A DNA stretch of 64,000 nucleotides from positions 124,001-188,000 of the forward strand of contig CM037468.1 of NCBI GenBank assembly GCA_021014325.1, read 5' to 3'. Of the stretch, positions 12,601 through 23,093 are shown in pieces; position 1 is the first letter of the stretch, and every line of letters begins with the position of its first letter. The translations under genes and the position numbers were made by a program. The notes under the pieces were generated by a model. That model made no database searches, was not told the DNA's origin, and worked only from the letters and a program-made list of their open reading frames with translations. This DNA comes from Plazaster borealis (taxonomy: Eukaryota > Echinodermata > Asteroidea > Forcipulatida > Labidiasteridae).

Positions 12601-15169
12601 TCCAGATATACACCATTATGCAGGACAGCAACCGGGATATACTTTATTTCTATTACATAAAGGTACGTATAAAGACTTTTTTTAAACACGGACTCACAAA
12701 AAAAAAGAATTATATTCTCGGTCATAATCCAAAACCAGAGGGAGTGAAGTTAAAGGCACTGAACACGTTTGGAAATTGTCAAAGACCAGTGTTCTCACTT
12801 GGTGTATCCCAACATATGCATAAAATAACAAGCCTGTGAAAATTTGGGCCCAATTGGTCATCGAAGTTGCAAAAAAATGATGACAGAAAAAACACCCTTG
12901 TTGTACAAATTTCTGTGCTTTCAGATAGGAATAAAAACTTCTTGCAAGAAGTTTGTATTATTTTAGTGAGAAACTACCTCTTTCTCAAAAACTACGTTAC
13001 TTCAGAGGGAGTCGTTTCCTACAATGTTGTATACTATCAACAGCTCTCCGTTGCTTGTTACCAAGTAAGTTTTTTATGCTAATATTTGTTTTGAGTCATT
13101 ACCAAACGTGTACGATACCTTTAAACAACATTGCAAAGGTTTATGAGTTCAATGTAAATTCGGTGTACCATTGTGTACACTAATCGATTCCCTCCCCCCT
13201 CTCATATGGAATTGACGTATGGGTACCATAACTTGTAAATAGATCGATTCTACTCACATTTATTTGACGTCAGGGTTCCATACCATGTACACTGATCGAT
13301 TTAGGTGGGTTAAGTGTGCGAATACATTGCTCTAAGGGTCGGATCGTATTATTGCACTCCATTTTTCGCAAGTACGCCTACTAGACTACTTATGATCAGA
13401 CGCGTATCTTCGGAGATACATAACCCCATAAACTATATATACAATATTGTATGACAGGCCCTCAAAATCCAATGGAATAACTTTTCTTTTACAGTAGTTC
13501 TCTTTGTTTAAAGGGAAGGTGTACGTTTGGTAATCACTCTTAAAATTAATGGCAATACAAACCTACTTGGTTAGTTAGAAGTACAGCAGCTTTCGATAGT
13601 ATAAAGCATTTTGAGAATCATTTCACTTCGAAATAATGTGGTTATGGAAAAGTTTTTATCCCCACAAATTTGATTCTGAGAAAACGTTACTGTCAGATAC
13701 GTTTCTCAGATTGTGCATTCCAATTACGGATTATTCTTCCTGCGTGGTCATAACCGCTCTGGATTTTTGGCGATGTCTATGAAACGCGAGCACCTTTTGA
13801 AATGAAATTTTCACAGGTTAGTTTTATTGTATATCTACGATTAAACAATCGAACGGTTCCAAAAACCAAATGTATACTTTCCCTTTAAGTCAATTCTTTC
13901 TTATTTCACAGTAATTGCGTTAACATAACTTACACATCTTCCTGTTTGATTTCTTTTTTCCATTTTGTAAGTGATTGCATTTGCTGTAAAATCTGTTTTA
14001 TCTTTTGATTTAATTACTTATTTTCCTCTGTGTATTTGTTTCAAATTAGAGAAGTTTTTATGCAACACGGCGGCTTGAAAAACATTTTTGGTAGAATGGG
14101 CTACCGTGTATAAACAAGTTTTAATAAGTAAATAAACAGATAAATAAATAAATAAATAAATAAACAGTCAGTCTTTGTCAAGATGATCCACACCCGCGAG
14201 TGATTATAATATGAAGATAATAATAGTAATAATGCAGAGCATTTATATAGTGCTATACGAATAACAGAGCGCTTTACAGGAAACGAGAACAAAATAAATG
14301 ATTTAATAACTGATGAAACAAAAACAGAACCAAACGAATTAGGATTGGTCGTGGAACAAGAATGTCTTAAAGGCATCGTATCGTACACGTTTAGTAACTG
14401 GAGCCTATTGTTTGTTTCAAACCTATATAGTTCCATAAAACTAACCTGTGAAAATTTCATTTCAAAAGGTGGTAGCGTTTTTGAGATATTGCCGAAAATC
14501 TGGAGCGGTTATGTCCACGCAGGAAGAATAATCTGCATTGGAATACACACTCTGAGGAGAGTTAACGCGTATAATGCTTCTCAGATTCAAATGTTTTGGG
14601 GGATAAAAAGTGATACATTTTTCCATAACCGCAGCACTTCGAAGTGAAAAGTTTTTCAAAATGCATTTTACTAGCCAAAGCTGCTGTACTTCTTATCAAG
14701 TGAGTTTTTATTGCCATTAATTATCAGAGTCATTACCAAACGTGTACGATGCCTTTAAAGAGACGTTGGCAGATGGTGGAAGTTGTGATAAGATTCTGTT
14801 TAGTGTATTTTAAACGTAGCTCGTCGTTGTTTATTTTCTTCGCTGTCATTTTAGATAGTGTACCTTTGTGCCCTTCTCTGCGCTATGAGCAACTGCGTGT
14901 ACAACCCCTTCATTTACTGCTGGATGAACATCAAATTCCGGAACGGTTTCCGGTCCGTGTTCCGGTTCCTGCCTTGCGTCAACTACCAGGGAGACTGGAA
15001 CGGCTTCACGGGGCTCAGGCGCGCAAACACGGCACAAACCCAAACAGAGACGATGTCCATGGGCTCCAGGAACGACAGGGGAAGATGGTGGACCCAAGAC
15101 CAGGCAAAGATCGCTAAGAATGGACGGGCGTCAAATTCCGATGGAGAGACGAGAACTTCTTTCATGTGA
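8906..15169 (+). CDS. Class A neuropeptide GPCR (tachykinin/NPY/luqin-RYamide-like), 3 exons
   Basis: This is a seven-transmembrane receptor gene, CDS join(8906..9640, 12546..12662, 14855..15169), encoding 388 aa; it should sit in the plasma membrane and couple a peptide ligand to G proteins. Seen: N-glycosylation sites N8 and N14; N54 in TM1; D82 in TM2; WPFG at 102-105; a likely disulfide C109-C184; DRY at 133-135 followed by HPLRPRM; W159 in TM4; a WGRRTPGE stretch in loop 3; CYMP (260-263) in TM6 in place of the usual CWxP; NPFIY at 301-305; C325 as a possible palmitoyl site. All exon junctions are phase 0 with GT-AG ends. The ATG is preceded by TCAAC and followed by G. An ATTAAA at 15217-15222 is a possible poly(A) signal. 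Established: these motifs define rhodopsin-like peptide receptors. Inference: the loop 3 and TM7 wording best recalls luqin/RYamide or tachykinin receptors; GPR83-like is an alternative. No neighbouring gene informs its role. Confidence 0.9.
9641..10839. other. GPCR intron 1, 5' part
   Basis: Intron sequence between the exon 1 donor and the 28-bp minisatellite. It contains a G-rich run at about 10555-10587 (CCCCCATGGGTGGGGGG). No exon seen. Confidence 0.6.
10840..12395 (+). repeat. 28-bp minisatellite in GPCR intron 1
   Basis: A tandem array of about 1.55 kb. In the cleanest part (11780-11930) the period is 28 bp, measured from GGTCTG at 11837 to GGTCTG at 11865. The unit is built from CTCGACT and TGTACTC/CATACTC words, with half-units and many substitutions elsewhere. 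A longer variant block (a CTTGT..TACT..CTTTTT..ATATGTGTACTCATACTC string) occurs twice, near 11060 and 11280, suggesting higher-order duplication. Because 28 is not a multiple of 3 and the unit has no + strand stop in any frame, it yields long spurious reading frames (for example 10828-11415 and 10856-11485). These are not genes. Confidence 0.95.
12546..12662 (+). CDS. GPCR exon 2: TM6 and extracellular loop 3
   Basis: A 117-bp exon, 39 codons, phase 0 at both ends. The acceptor is TCTATTTCAG|CTGGTG and the donor AAG|GTACGT. It encodes a KMF-type TM6 start, the FALCYMP motif, then a short loop rich in aromatic residues. The aromatic toggle position usually held by Trp is Tyr here (CYMP). Confidence 0.88.
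12750..13124 (+). mobile_element. TTAA-type MITE, family A (in GPCR intron 2)
   Basis: About 375 bp. It begins TTAAAGGCACTGAACACG and ends in the inverted counterpart CGTGTACGATACCTTTAA. A perfect inverted motif, ACTTCTTGCAAGAAGT, lies inside. It is homologous to 18610-18979 (inverted), 35509-35878, 50828-51222 and the truncated 29571-29750. It encodes nothing; short frames inside are repeat-derived. Confidence 0.9.
13508..13888 (+). mobile_element. TTAA-type MITE, family B (in GPCR intron 2)
   Basis: Starts TTAAAGGGAAGGTGTACG and ends GTATACTTTCCCTTTAA. Contains the family-B core: TTATGGAAAA, GAGAAAACGTTACTGTCAG with an inverted copy of the GAAACGT motif, CTTCCTGCGTGG and TTTTGAAATGAAATTTTCAC. 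Homologous to the copies at 14367, 22197, 27676, 37154, 41400, 41961, 43614, 45517 and 51714. Confidence 0.88.
14100..14340 (+). repeat. (AAAT)n tract and GCATTTATATAGTGC repeat
   Basis: A tetranucleotide AAATAAATA run at about 14128-14164, then a stretch containing GCATTTATATAGTGCTATAC and GAGCGCTTTACAGG. The latter is a motif I recall as common in dispersed repeats of marine invertebrates. No coding signal. Confidence 0.5.
14367..14758 (-). mobile_element. TTAA-type MITE, family B, inverted (GPCR intron 2)
   Basis: Ends are TTAAAGGCATCG...ACACG and CGTGTACGATGCCTTTAA, with exact TTAA at 14367-14370 and 14755-14758. It lies in the opposite orientation to the copy at 13508, so the two could pair in the pre-mRNA. 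Its end is 96 bp from the exon 3 acceptor. Confidence 0.88.
14855..15169 (+). CDS. GPCR exon 3: TM7, helix 8 and C-terminal tail
   Basis: 104 codons plus TGA. The acceptor is CATTTTAG|ATAGTG, phase 0. It encodes the end of loop 3, then TM7 with [16 protein letters not shown], helix 8 ([12 protein letters not shown]), a Cys, and a hydrophilic tail rich in Thr, Ser, Arg and Gln that could be phosphorylated. The base composition (GC-rich, with few stops in other frames) contrasts with the AT-rich intron beside it, as expected for coding sequence. Confidence 0.9.
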   Translation: MVYLCALLCAMSNCVYNPFIYCWMNIKFRNGFRSVFRFLPCVNYQGDWNGFTGLRRANTAQTQTETMSMGSRNDRGRWWTQDQAKIAKNGRASNSDGETRTSFM

Positions 15170-15753
15170 TACATGGTTAGAGGTTTAACAAAAACAAAAA
15201 AAAGCCTTTGGGACAAATTAAATTAGTTTTTGAATAGATCAATATATTCTACTCCTTTAAATGTGATCTTGTGAAACTTATGTGCAATCCGTGTTGAGAA
15301 TTTTATACCAGGGACGAAATGGTTCTATAAAATGTGTCACAAATGATGTTAATATTTTTGAAATTGTCGACGAAACGTGGCCCGCATATTATGATTATTA
15401 AAAAGTGCCTGATTTCCCAACAATTATCTCAAACAGCACAATGAAAAAGAAAATCAACTACAGCCATATCAGTTAAAAGGTCAAAGCCTTGATACTTGAT
15501 ATAAGGATCAAAGAGTTGATCTCAAACAAAACAAGTGGGCAAATTGTCTTATTTAATCCCTCTCTCCTCAGCCTTGCGATCAAATTCAACTTTATTTCGT
15601 GTTAAGCAAACTAACCGGGCTATGTGTCGTTTTAATTAAAAACAAACTGTTATGGTGAATCATTTTAAACACGATGGTGTTCAACAAACAATTCCAGTGT
15701 TATTCAACGATGGTTAGTCATTAATTAGAAATACGTTGAAAGGCAAACATCAT
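15170..15753. other. GPCR 3' flank / possible 3' UTR
   Basis: Non-coding, AT-rich. ATTAAA at 15217-15222 would allow a very short 3' UTR; later A-rich sites are also possible. No downstream gene on the + strand was found. Confidence 0.4.
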
Positions 15754-15928
15754 CTGGGCCCAATTTCATAGAACTGCTTAAGCACAAAAACTAGCTAAGC
15801 TAAAAAGGTTACCAGGTAAAATACCATTTCCCATGTGGCATCTGTGACTGTATCCTGCTTTTTGTTGCTTAGCAGAAATTGTTTAAGCAATATTTTCTGC
15901 TTAAGCAGCTCTATGAACTTGGGCCCAG
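15754..15928. mobile_element. Short MITE, family G (CTGGGCCCAA ends)
   Basis: 175 bp with terminal inverted repeats CTGGGCCCAATTTCATAGA and its inverted counterpart ending TTGGGCCCAG. The interior contains TGCTTAAGCA words. A second copy lies at 1790-1971 and a related fragment near 29796-29900. Confidence 0.8.
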
Positions 15929-16619
15929 GTGTTAATTTAACACTCTCGGTTCAAGACAGTTTAAGTGGGGTTGTGGCGAGGAAAAGTTGAACGAATGAGA
16001 AGTATACATTTCACGACCTATGAAATTAATTGCAAATGTAGCGGGAAGATAAACAGAGTACCGAGGGGGAAAAAACTGCGTACATTTTGAACTTGCAAAT
16101 CGATAAGGGAATGTCTTTATATTTTATAATACAAAGATTGTTTATCTTCAAAAGAATCACTATTTAACGCATATTGTTAATGTATTTACTGTTCATGTAT
16201 GTAGTAATTATAATTATGACAAACACAAAATGTATAAAACGTATCGTGTGCCAGCTTCGTGTTGTTCGTCTCGGTATCTCAGGACTGTACAGTACAAAAA
16301 CAATGTCCACATTGTGTACCTATACACGTTTCTTCAGTTAATAAATCCAAGTTAGAAATATGTTATTGACCAAGTTCCGGAGAATTTTTTTCTTCTGACC
16401 TACATCGGGGTCAATAGTGACCTAATTTTTTAGATTAATGACATGGAGACGATACAAAAAAAGAACAATGGAACAAGTTGTTTGTTCCGTGAATCAAGGT
16501 CTACCTAAAAACTGGTCTAAAGTTCATTGTGATATTAAACCATTGTGTGTTTGAATTATTCTTTAATAATGTGTGCGGATAACTAAAGGGATCGCTACTT
16601 CCTGGTTGCTTTGACCTAA
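15929..16619. other. No gene recognised
   Basis: AT-rich intergenic DNA with no repeat or exon that I can support. Confidence 0.4.
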
Positions 16620-17310
16620 AACCTTTAGAGTTGGGAGAATGGGATGATTGGATAGGGCAACAAGGGGATTGTTATTGAGGAAAACGCAAAATAAGAAAGA
16701 TGCGAGTATGACAAAAAAGAGAGGACATTTCGTATACAGGTAATATGAAGCAAATGTCAGTAAGATCTCGATTATGATGTGAGATTGTAAGATGTTAATG
16801 GGAGACTGTACTACGAGTTTGACCGGGATGAAAACAACATTTGAGTCTAAGAAAGAAAAGAGGATGATTGAAGACGAAGGTATATCAGATGAAGGAATGA
16901 AAGCTGAGATGGGAATGAGGACGCAGACGGAAGGGGAAAAAAGGGGAATCTTTGGGGATCAAGAATGAGAATATTAGCAAGAAGAAAATGAGTGATGTGA
17001 AGAGACTGTGGGGGTAATCAGATGGGAGGAAAACAGCAGCCGGGAAAAAAGATTGTCTTGGTCTTTGAGTGAACGCGGAGAGCTAAGACGGGGTGGTGGT
17101 CGATTGGATCGGGAAGGAGAAAAGATAAAGAGATGAGTTGACATTGAGGGTAGAGGTGAAGCTGAGGAGGAGGTTGTTGGATCGATTTTGAAGAGAGGAA
17201 CGAGAAGGACTGTTGTATAAGAGAGAGAGATAACCAAGGATATGAAGAAAAGAAAATAACGGTTGAAATGATAACTGGAAATAGTTGAGTATGAAATGGC
17301 GGGAGAATGG
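16620..17310 (+). repeat. Purine-rich (G/A) strand-asymmetric tract
   Basis: About 690 bp in which the + strand is dominated by G and A words such as GGGAGAATGGGATGAT, GAAGGGGAAAAAAGGGG and GAGGAGGAGG. No clean period was seen. The bias removes stops from the complementary strand and creates the Ser/Leu/Phe/Pro-rich frame at 16974-17459 (161 aa), which I do not regard as a gene. Confidence 0.65.
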
Positions 17311-18609
17311 TACTTGAGGTCTACGGTGAAACGATAGTCATAGAAGCGCTCTGGATTATAATACTCAGTCAAAAAAATACAATAAAGAGGGTAATAATAA
17401 GTTCTGAAATTGTTACTTACGGGGAAAATGTGCAAAAGAATCTGTTGATCTGTAAACAATTTGAAGTCAGTTTAAGTCATGCTGGGTTATTTGGTTTAGA
17501 GGACATAATTATATTGTTGAACATCTTGTTTACAGGTTCAATGATATCATGCTATACATTAAAAAGGGTTCTTGCCATTGTTACCCCCATTACTGCTAAC
17601 CACTGCGAGTCTTTGCTCATAGAACTAAATGGATTTCAGCTATGGAACGATTGCCCAAGAGGATTCTTGTAATAATTTTATAGGCAATCGTTTTCTTAAA
17701 AAAAATCTCTTTTCCTTCATGTGCTTTTTAGTCATTAGAAATTCAATGTTCACAAAGCGTTGATACGGATTAGAAAACCCCATTCATCTTATATAACGTG
17801 TAGTTTTCTTGAGCGAAATTAATTTCGGGGTATTAATGTACGGTAAGTTGAAGGAGGTTTAGATTGGGTGTATTTTATGTAAGATAAAACCAATATTTTT
17901 TATAAATTATATAAAAGTGCAGTAGTGTTAAGGACCTATTACAATAATGTCAGTCTTGTGCAAGACTGTTTTGTCGTGATATAAGATCTCGAATCGTCTT
18001 TCAAATTGATCGATAATTCCATTCAGCTGTTTTTTGAAATTTGTTTTATGTTTATTTTTTCGAAAAAGATGTTTCAGTATTTGAACACGATTTGAATATT
18101 ACCGTGCGAATCTTAAACGTCGGGCAAAATTAACGACTGCGTCGTTTAGATGCAAAGTATCCAGATTTCAAAATGGCGCCCGCTGTGCCAACTGATGACA
18201 TCATTTGTTATTTATCACTCGTACAATGTTATATACGCCCTGATGTTATTACCGTTGTTAAATCCTGTACAAATCACATGCATGCAATGAAATATTCTTC
18301 TTTTGTTTTATGTGAACCTATATTGTCAATAAAATGTAAGTCAAAATTTACCATAATTTTATTACGGTGCATGAGTATATACTTCCCGAAATCTGGGAAT
18401 TTAGTTCAGTTATCCTGCTTAATTAATCACGCCACTTGAATTACGCCAGTTAATTAATCTCGCCATTGAAAACATCAGGTGAACTAGGGGATTCTTTATT
18501 ATTGGGTCTATTGATTAACATTGTTTTGACAGTACGGTCAGAGTGAGAGGGATCCCGGCCGTACACCAAACTATGAGCAAGAAGTCTAGCCTGAAGCTGA
18601 GCATGCGTA
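17311..18609. other. No gene recognised
   Basis: AT-rich DNA. The frames at 17307-17672 and 18173-18439 lack any identifiable motif, and no splice pattern was found. Confidence 0.4.
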
Positions 18610-18979
18610 TTAAAGGCACTGAACACGTTTGGTAATGACTCAAAACAAATATTAGCATAAAAACATACTTGGTGACAAGCAACGGAGAGCTGTTGATAGT
18701 ATAAAACATTGTAGGAAACGACTCCCTCTGAAGTAACGTAGTTTTTGCGAAAGAGGTAATTTCTCACTAAAATAATAAAAAATTCTTGCAAGAAGTTTTT
18801 TTCCTATCTGAGCACACAAATTTGTCAGCAAGGGTGTTTTTTCTTTCATCTTTTTCTTGCAACTTCGATGACCAATTGAGCCCAAATTTTCACAGGCTTG
18901 CTATTTTATGCATATGTTGGGATACACCAAGTGAGAACACTGGTCTTTGACGATTACCAAACGTGTTCAGTGCCTTTAA
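18610..18979 (-). mobile_element. TTAA-type MITE, family A, intact
   Basis: 370 bp. Both ends carry AAAGGCACTGAACACG(T) in inverted orientation, so the terminal repeats are nearly perfect, with TTAA at both borders (18610-18613 and 18976-18979). The best-preserved family-A copy in the window. Confidence 0.92.
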
Positions 18980-20689
18980 CAATCATATCGCCATACTTCT
19001 GCGTTTAATGACGTCACTCTTACAGACCGAGCCACCGGTAGACCTATACCTTAATCTCCGGGTCACATCATCAATCTGTCGTCAGGAGGAGATGCTGAGG
19101 GGGATAGAAAAAAATTCAAACTAAATCCTCAATCAATCCCAAAAACTTCATAACTCTATCATTAGCCCGGAGACATAAGACATCTAGACATTCGAAAATA
19201 GAGATTATTTACCGGGCTGGCTCTTTCGAGCTGTACGTATCGGCCGTTACAGCATCGCGACTGGCCTGGTGCTCTGGGCTGTAGTTACATCATATTGATT
19301 GCAAGAGCCGGGATATTGTTCTTGTCCGAGACAAGAGTCTGGCCGCCGCCTCGGGTGACCTCGACATCGGGACTTACCCACTGGGCAACGTATTCAATCG
19401 GTCATTACTAATTTTACTGAGCGTTGACATTTTGATGAATGTTCAACAAAAAAAAGTCTTATAAAAGGAATTGAAAAAATGACATGCTTTAATTGAATAA
19501 AGTGATAGCGTTTGTCACTGGCAGGCTGTGGAATGGGATCGAGGTTGATACCCCCAGGAGAAAAGGTGACTGAACAGTCGTGTGAACTCAGCTGCTTTTA
19601 GGTGTTTGTGAAACAAAGAATGCTGGGAGTTGGGGTGTCATAAAGTTAAGGGCGGAAATAATGGTTCAAATCTTCATTTGCATTTGTGGAGCCTCAAACA
19701 GAATTGAAAACTACGAACAAATACATCCTCATTTGCTATTCAAATAATCGCAACAGCCAATGCTCTGGTCCCATTGCCATACGTTCGAAAGGGTAGATTT
19801 GTATGCAATAATGTATTCCCCATAACAAGGACGTCTTCAGCATAATAAGACGTATGAAGGTGAGAAAAGGAACACCAAGTGACTTGAATTAGATAAAATG
19901 TGTTGATCAATCTATGGACGTGTATCGGTGTTGATCCGAAACTTAAGCCGAGCTTTTCAGCTTATTAGTTCATCTTTATGCGAAGAGTCTATATTTATCG
20001 CGTCAGCTCGTATCCCCAGAAGAACTGATATATGTAGGCCTGACGATCATTTAACGCCACTCGAATCGACATCAACTGTTTCACAACTTATCTTGAGATT
20101 CCCCTGGGGAGTCCGGTGTCGCTCCTCTTGTAGAGAACATGTGAGAGAACTTGGACTCAACTGGATTCGTGGGAGAGAAACTTTTGATCTTGAAGGTGTG
20201 AATGTCACTTGGAAAGTCAGATATGGACGGAGGAAGAAATTAATAAAGGCGATAGCCATAAGATGTTTAGGAACATTACCAGAATGCTGCTGGAATGCTG
20301 CTGGGCCGATCGTCAACAAGTTCAAATTGAAAACTTGGCTGGTGTATAGAGTTAATGAAGACATCCATTCCCCTATTGAAAGTTTGATTCTAAGAATGTT
20401 TGTTTCTTGGAGAAAGTGACAAATTAAAAACTGGAAAGTCGAATTGCGCGTTATACCTATTGACTCGATTACAGAAACAAACAACTTTTCTTTTATAAAA
20501 CCAATGAACATTTGTTAGATGTTATTTTGCGTTGTCTCCACAAAGAACATTAATTTTGAGTATTTGTTTTTGTAAAAGTGAGGTAATTTTTGATCTGGTT
20601 CCTTTTACATGACTAAACAAAGACAACATGGCAGGAAGTGGAACACATTCTGCAAAAGGAAGTCTTTGGGCATTAAGACAAAAACTAGA
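18980..20689. other. Intergenic, GC-richer patch, overlapping open frames
   Basis: About 19200-19410 is noticeably GC-richer, with CTGGCCTGGTGCTCTGGGCT and TCTGGCCGCCGCCTCGGGTG, but has no sustained frame. A 163-aa + frame (19928-20419) overlaps a 154-aa - frame (20047-20511). Neither resembles a known family, and both may be chance openings. Confidence 0.35.
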
Positions 20690-21005
20690 AGAAAAACCCC
20701 CCGCATTATACAGATTGGGTTTTGGGGTCCTGCTGTAGTTTTTCTATTATTCCCCTTTCTAAAGAATTCCTCTGGGGGTCCAAGGTGAGCAAAGAAAAAC
20801 TTTGTGGGGTCTTTTGTTCTATTGTGTAAAAGACCCCACAAAGCTTAAAGGCCCACAGCTTTGTTGCATACACTCTGTGGACATTCCTGTGGTCTGTGCA
20901 CTCAAAACGTAATCTTCAATACTGTAAAAAACACTGTGTGGACATGTGTAAGTCCACATGGTGTTTCAAGTCCCTATATTGTGTGGATCTCTTTTGTTCT
21001 CAGGT
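20690..21005 (+). mobile_element. Family H repeat
   Basis: Homologous over its length to the reverse complement of 55795-56135. Shared marks: CTATTATTCCC, AAAGAATTCC, GGGGGTCCAAG, a GACCCCACAA block, CATACACTCTGTGGACATTCC, GTAAGTCCACA and ATTGTGTGGA. It has no coding capacity that I can support. Confidence 0.8.
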
Positions 21006-22196
21006 CCACACTTTGCATGTAACACTTCAACAGCTGTTCCATTATTTCCGTTTGTTGTTTGACTTGTTTTTAAAATATCCCTCCATAATGAAATCCAAAA
21101 ATACAGAAGAAGACGCGACCGGATCAATTTTGTGCATTGCAACGTCGCATTTTGTGGATTTTTTGTTTTCTGTTTTAAGATATAAAAGTCGCCATAAACA
21201 ATGTAGTATTGACTGTCTCGTGCAAGACTGTGGGTCGGAAGGAGGGGGTTGAGATGCGTGCCAAACTCTCTTGGGATACAAAGCTTCAAAGAGCTGAATT
21301 CTTCAGCATCCACTTGAAACTGCTACGTGCAAAATGCTCAGTGCTTGCGAGTTCTGCTTGATCACAATTCTAGCAAGGGTCATATACGTGTGATGTTCTT
21401 TTTATCAAGGAGGTCCTTGGGATTTCTATAGAAGGGAAGAACTGCCTCCATGTCTTCAAGACAGTACAGTCATTTGGGAGCATTGATAGAAACAATCCAT
21501 CCTACCGTATTGAAAGCGGAAGCGATTTTAGTCCCCGGAGAGGAGAGAGAATAATAAGTGCTTCAAAATAAAAATGCTCGGGCTAAATGTGTAGGAATGT
21601 GCGGATTAAGAAATAATAATGATAAAGTGTATATAAGAATTTCGTTTGGCATCTCCGCGCGGTGTTGGATATTGTACCCTATGGATATTGTACATTCCTG
21701 CTATTACACACAAATGTATCATCCCATGCATAACCTATTAAAACAGGTATTCTCTCAAGATCTTAAATAATTGTCAAGGTTTTTGTGTCCGCAAGGATGT
21801 TATTCCTCTAATTCGAGGAATTCCCTGCCGACTTTACACTGGGACCCCGCTTTGATTATCGCCCAGACTGCTCCTTCAGGTTGGCTGCGCGTAATTCCAA
21901 GACGTAGACGAAGATCTCAAATTATACTAATACTTTTTTTTTATGAGTTTACATTGGACAGAAATGTGCAATCAGCGAAATTCTTTTTGGCATTGAGGAT
22001 GCGAAGAAAGGGAAAGTACTAATCGTTTGGGGATTGACTTTTTTTTTCCTTCAATTTATTCTTTGCATGAATTGCTGGCAATCGATGTATGACGGGGAGG
22101 TTTTTAACGGCGGCATATGATGAAAAGAGAGCGTCAATAACTTCCCCATAGGAAATCTATAAATACATTTGTTTGACTTATTCATATTAAAGGCAA
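21006..22196. other. No gene recognised
   Basis: Frames of 70-118 aa on both strands, none recognisable. No exon-like unit with good splice sites was found. Confidence 0.4.
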
Positions 22197-22434
22197 AGTA
22201 TACCTTTGTTTTTGTTTTATCCGTTCGATTGTTTTAATTCTACATAAATGTAGATATATATGATGTTTTTTGTCTCGTTTTTGAGATATTTCCGAAAATC
22301 TGGAGTGGTTTTATGTCACGCAGGAAAAACTATCCGTAATTGGAATACACAATCTTCTCAGATTGAAATGTTTTCGAATCCCTCTCCCTAAAACCACATT
22401 CAGAGAATCGTTCCTCAAAATACCCTCCCTTTAA
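22197..22434 (-). mobile_element. TTAA-type MITE, family B, internally deleted
   Basis: Begins TTAAAGGCAAAGTATACC and ends ACCCTCCCTTTAA, with TTAA at both borders. It keeps the TTTTTGAGATATTTCCGAAAATCTGGAG core but has lost about 140 bp compared with full copies. Confidence 0.75.
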
Positions 22435-22685
22435 TGAAATTTGAACATTACAAAAAAAAACAATTCTTTACTTTGTTCATGCTTATATTTACTTTATTTC
22501 AATCCTTCACTTACAAATCCACTTGACCATAAATTTTATTGTTCATTCACTTTTGTGGTGACTTGATGAGTTGTGCCCATTATTTTTTGGCCATGTCAAG
22601 CATGGGGTGTTCAAGGGCGTTTAGGCAGCTTATAAACCAGTGTCAAACTCGATGGACGATTTCAAGGTCCCCCCTGATAACAACT

Positions 22686-23093
22686 TTAAAGGTGTTATAC
22701 AGGATTCTTGTAAGGATAAAAAAAAAACATAATTTTTTAATTTTAATCTGAAAGCTTATTGATTATGAAGTTCATATTATTACTAGAACTATTTTGTCTG
22801 TGAAATAATTCCCTCTGAAATTAAATCATATTCAAAGAAACTGCATCTGGAAACCTAAAAACATTTTTAAAAACGCAACAGCTGATTTCGGTTGTTACAA
22901 CCAAAATTAAGGACAATGTGTTTACATGCTGAAAATTGTGCATTGTTTTTCACTATTTTCTCCTGACTCACACAACGGATTAAGCCCAAATTTTCACAGG
23001 TTTGTTATTTCATTAATATGGTTAATCACACAAAACATGAACACTGTCTGTGAATATTTTGGCAGCTCTACCAATCCTGTATAATACCTTTAA
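22686..23093 (+). mobile_element. TTAA-type MITE, family C
   Basis: 408 bp with ends TTAAAGGTGTTATACAGG and CCTGTATAATACCTTTAA, TTAA at both borders. Interior marks are GATTTCGGTTGTTACAACC and CACACAACGGATTAAGCCCA. An inverted, enlarged copy lies at 38518-39605. Confidence 0.88.

Noticed and set aside
16974..17459. 161-aa minus-strand frame rich in Ser, Pro, Phe and Leu
   Set aside because: It lies opposite a purine-rich tract, where stops are rare on the pyrimidine strand. It has no domain and no splice context.
18450..18885. Minus-strand frames of 64-113 aa that resemble frames at 12867-13183 and 50946-51161
   Set aside because: The similarity is real but comes from family A MITE copies. 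The proteins shift frame between copies and have no coding constraint.
19928..20511. Overlapping 163-aa (+) and 154-aa (-) frames
   Set aside because: Both strands are open over the same bases and neither resembles a known protein; likely chance, though not excluded.
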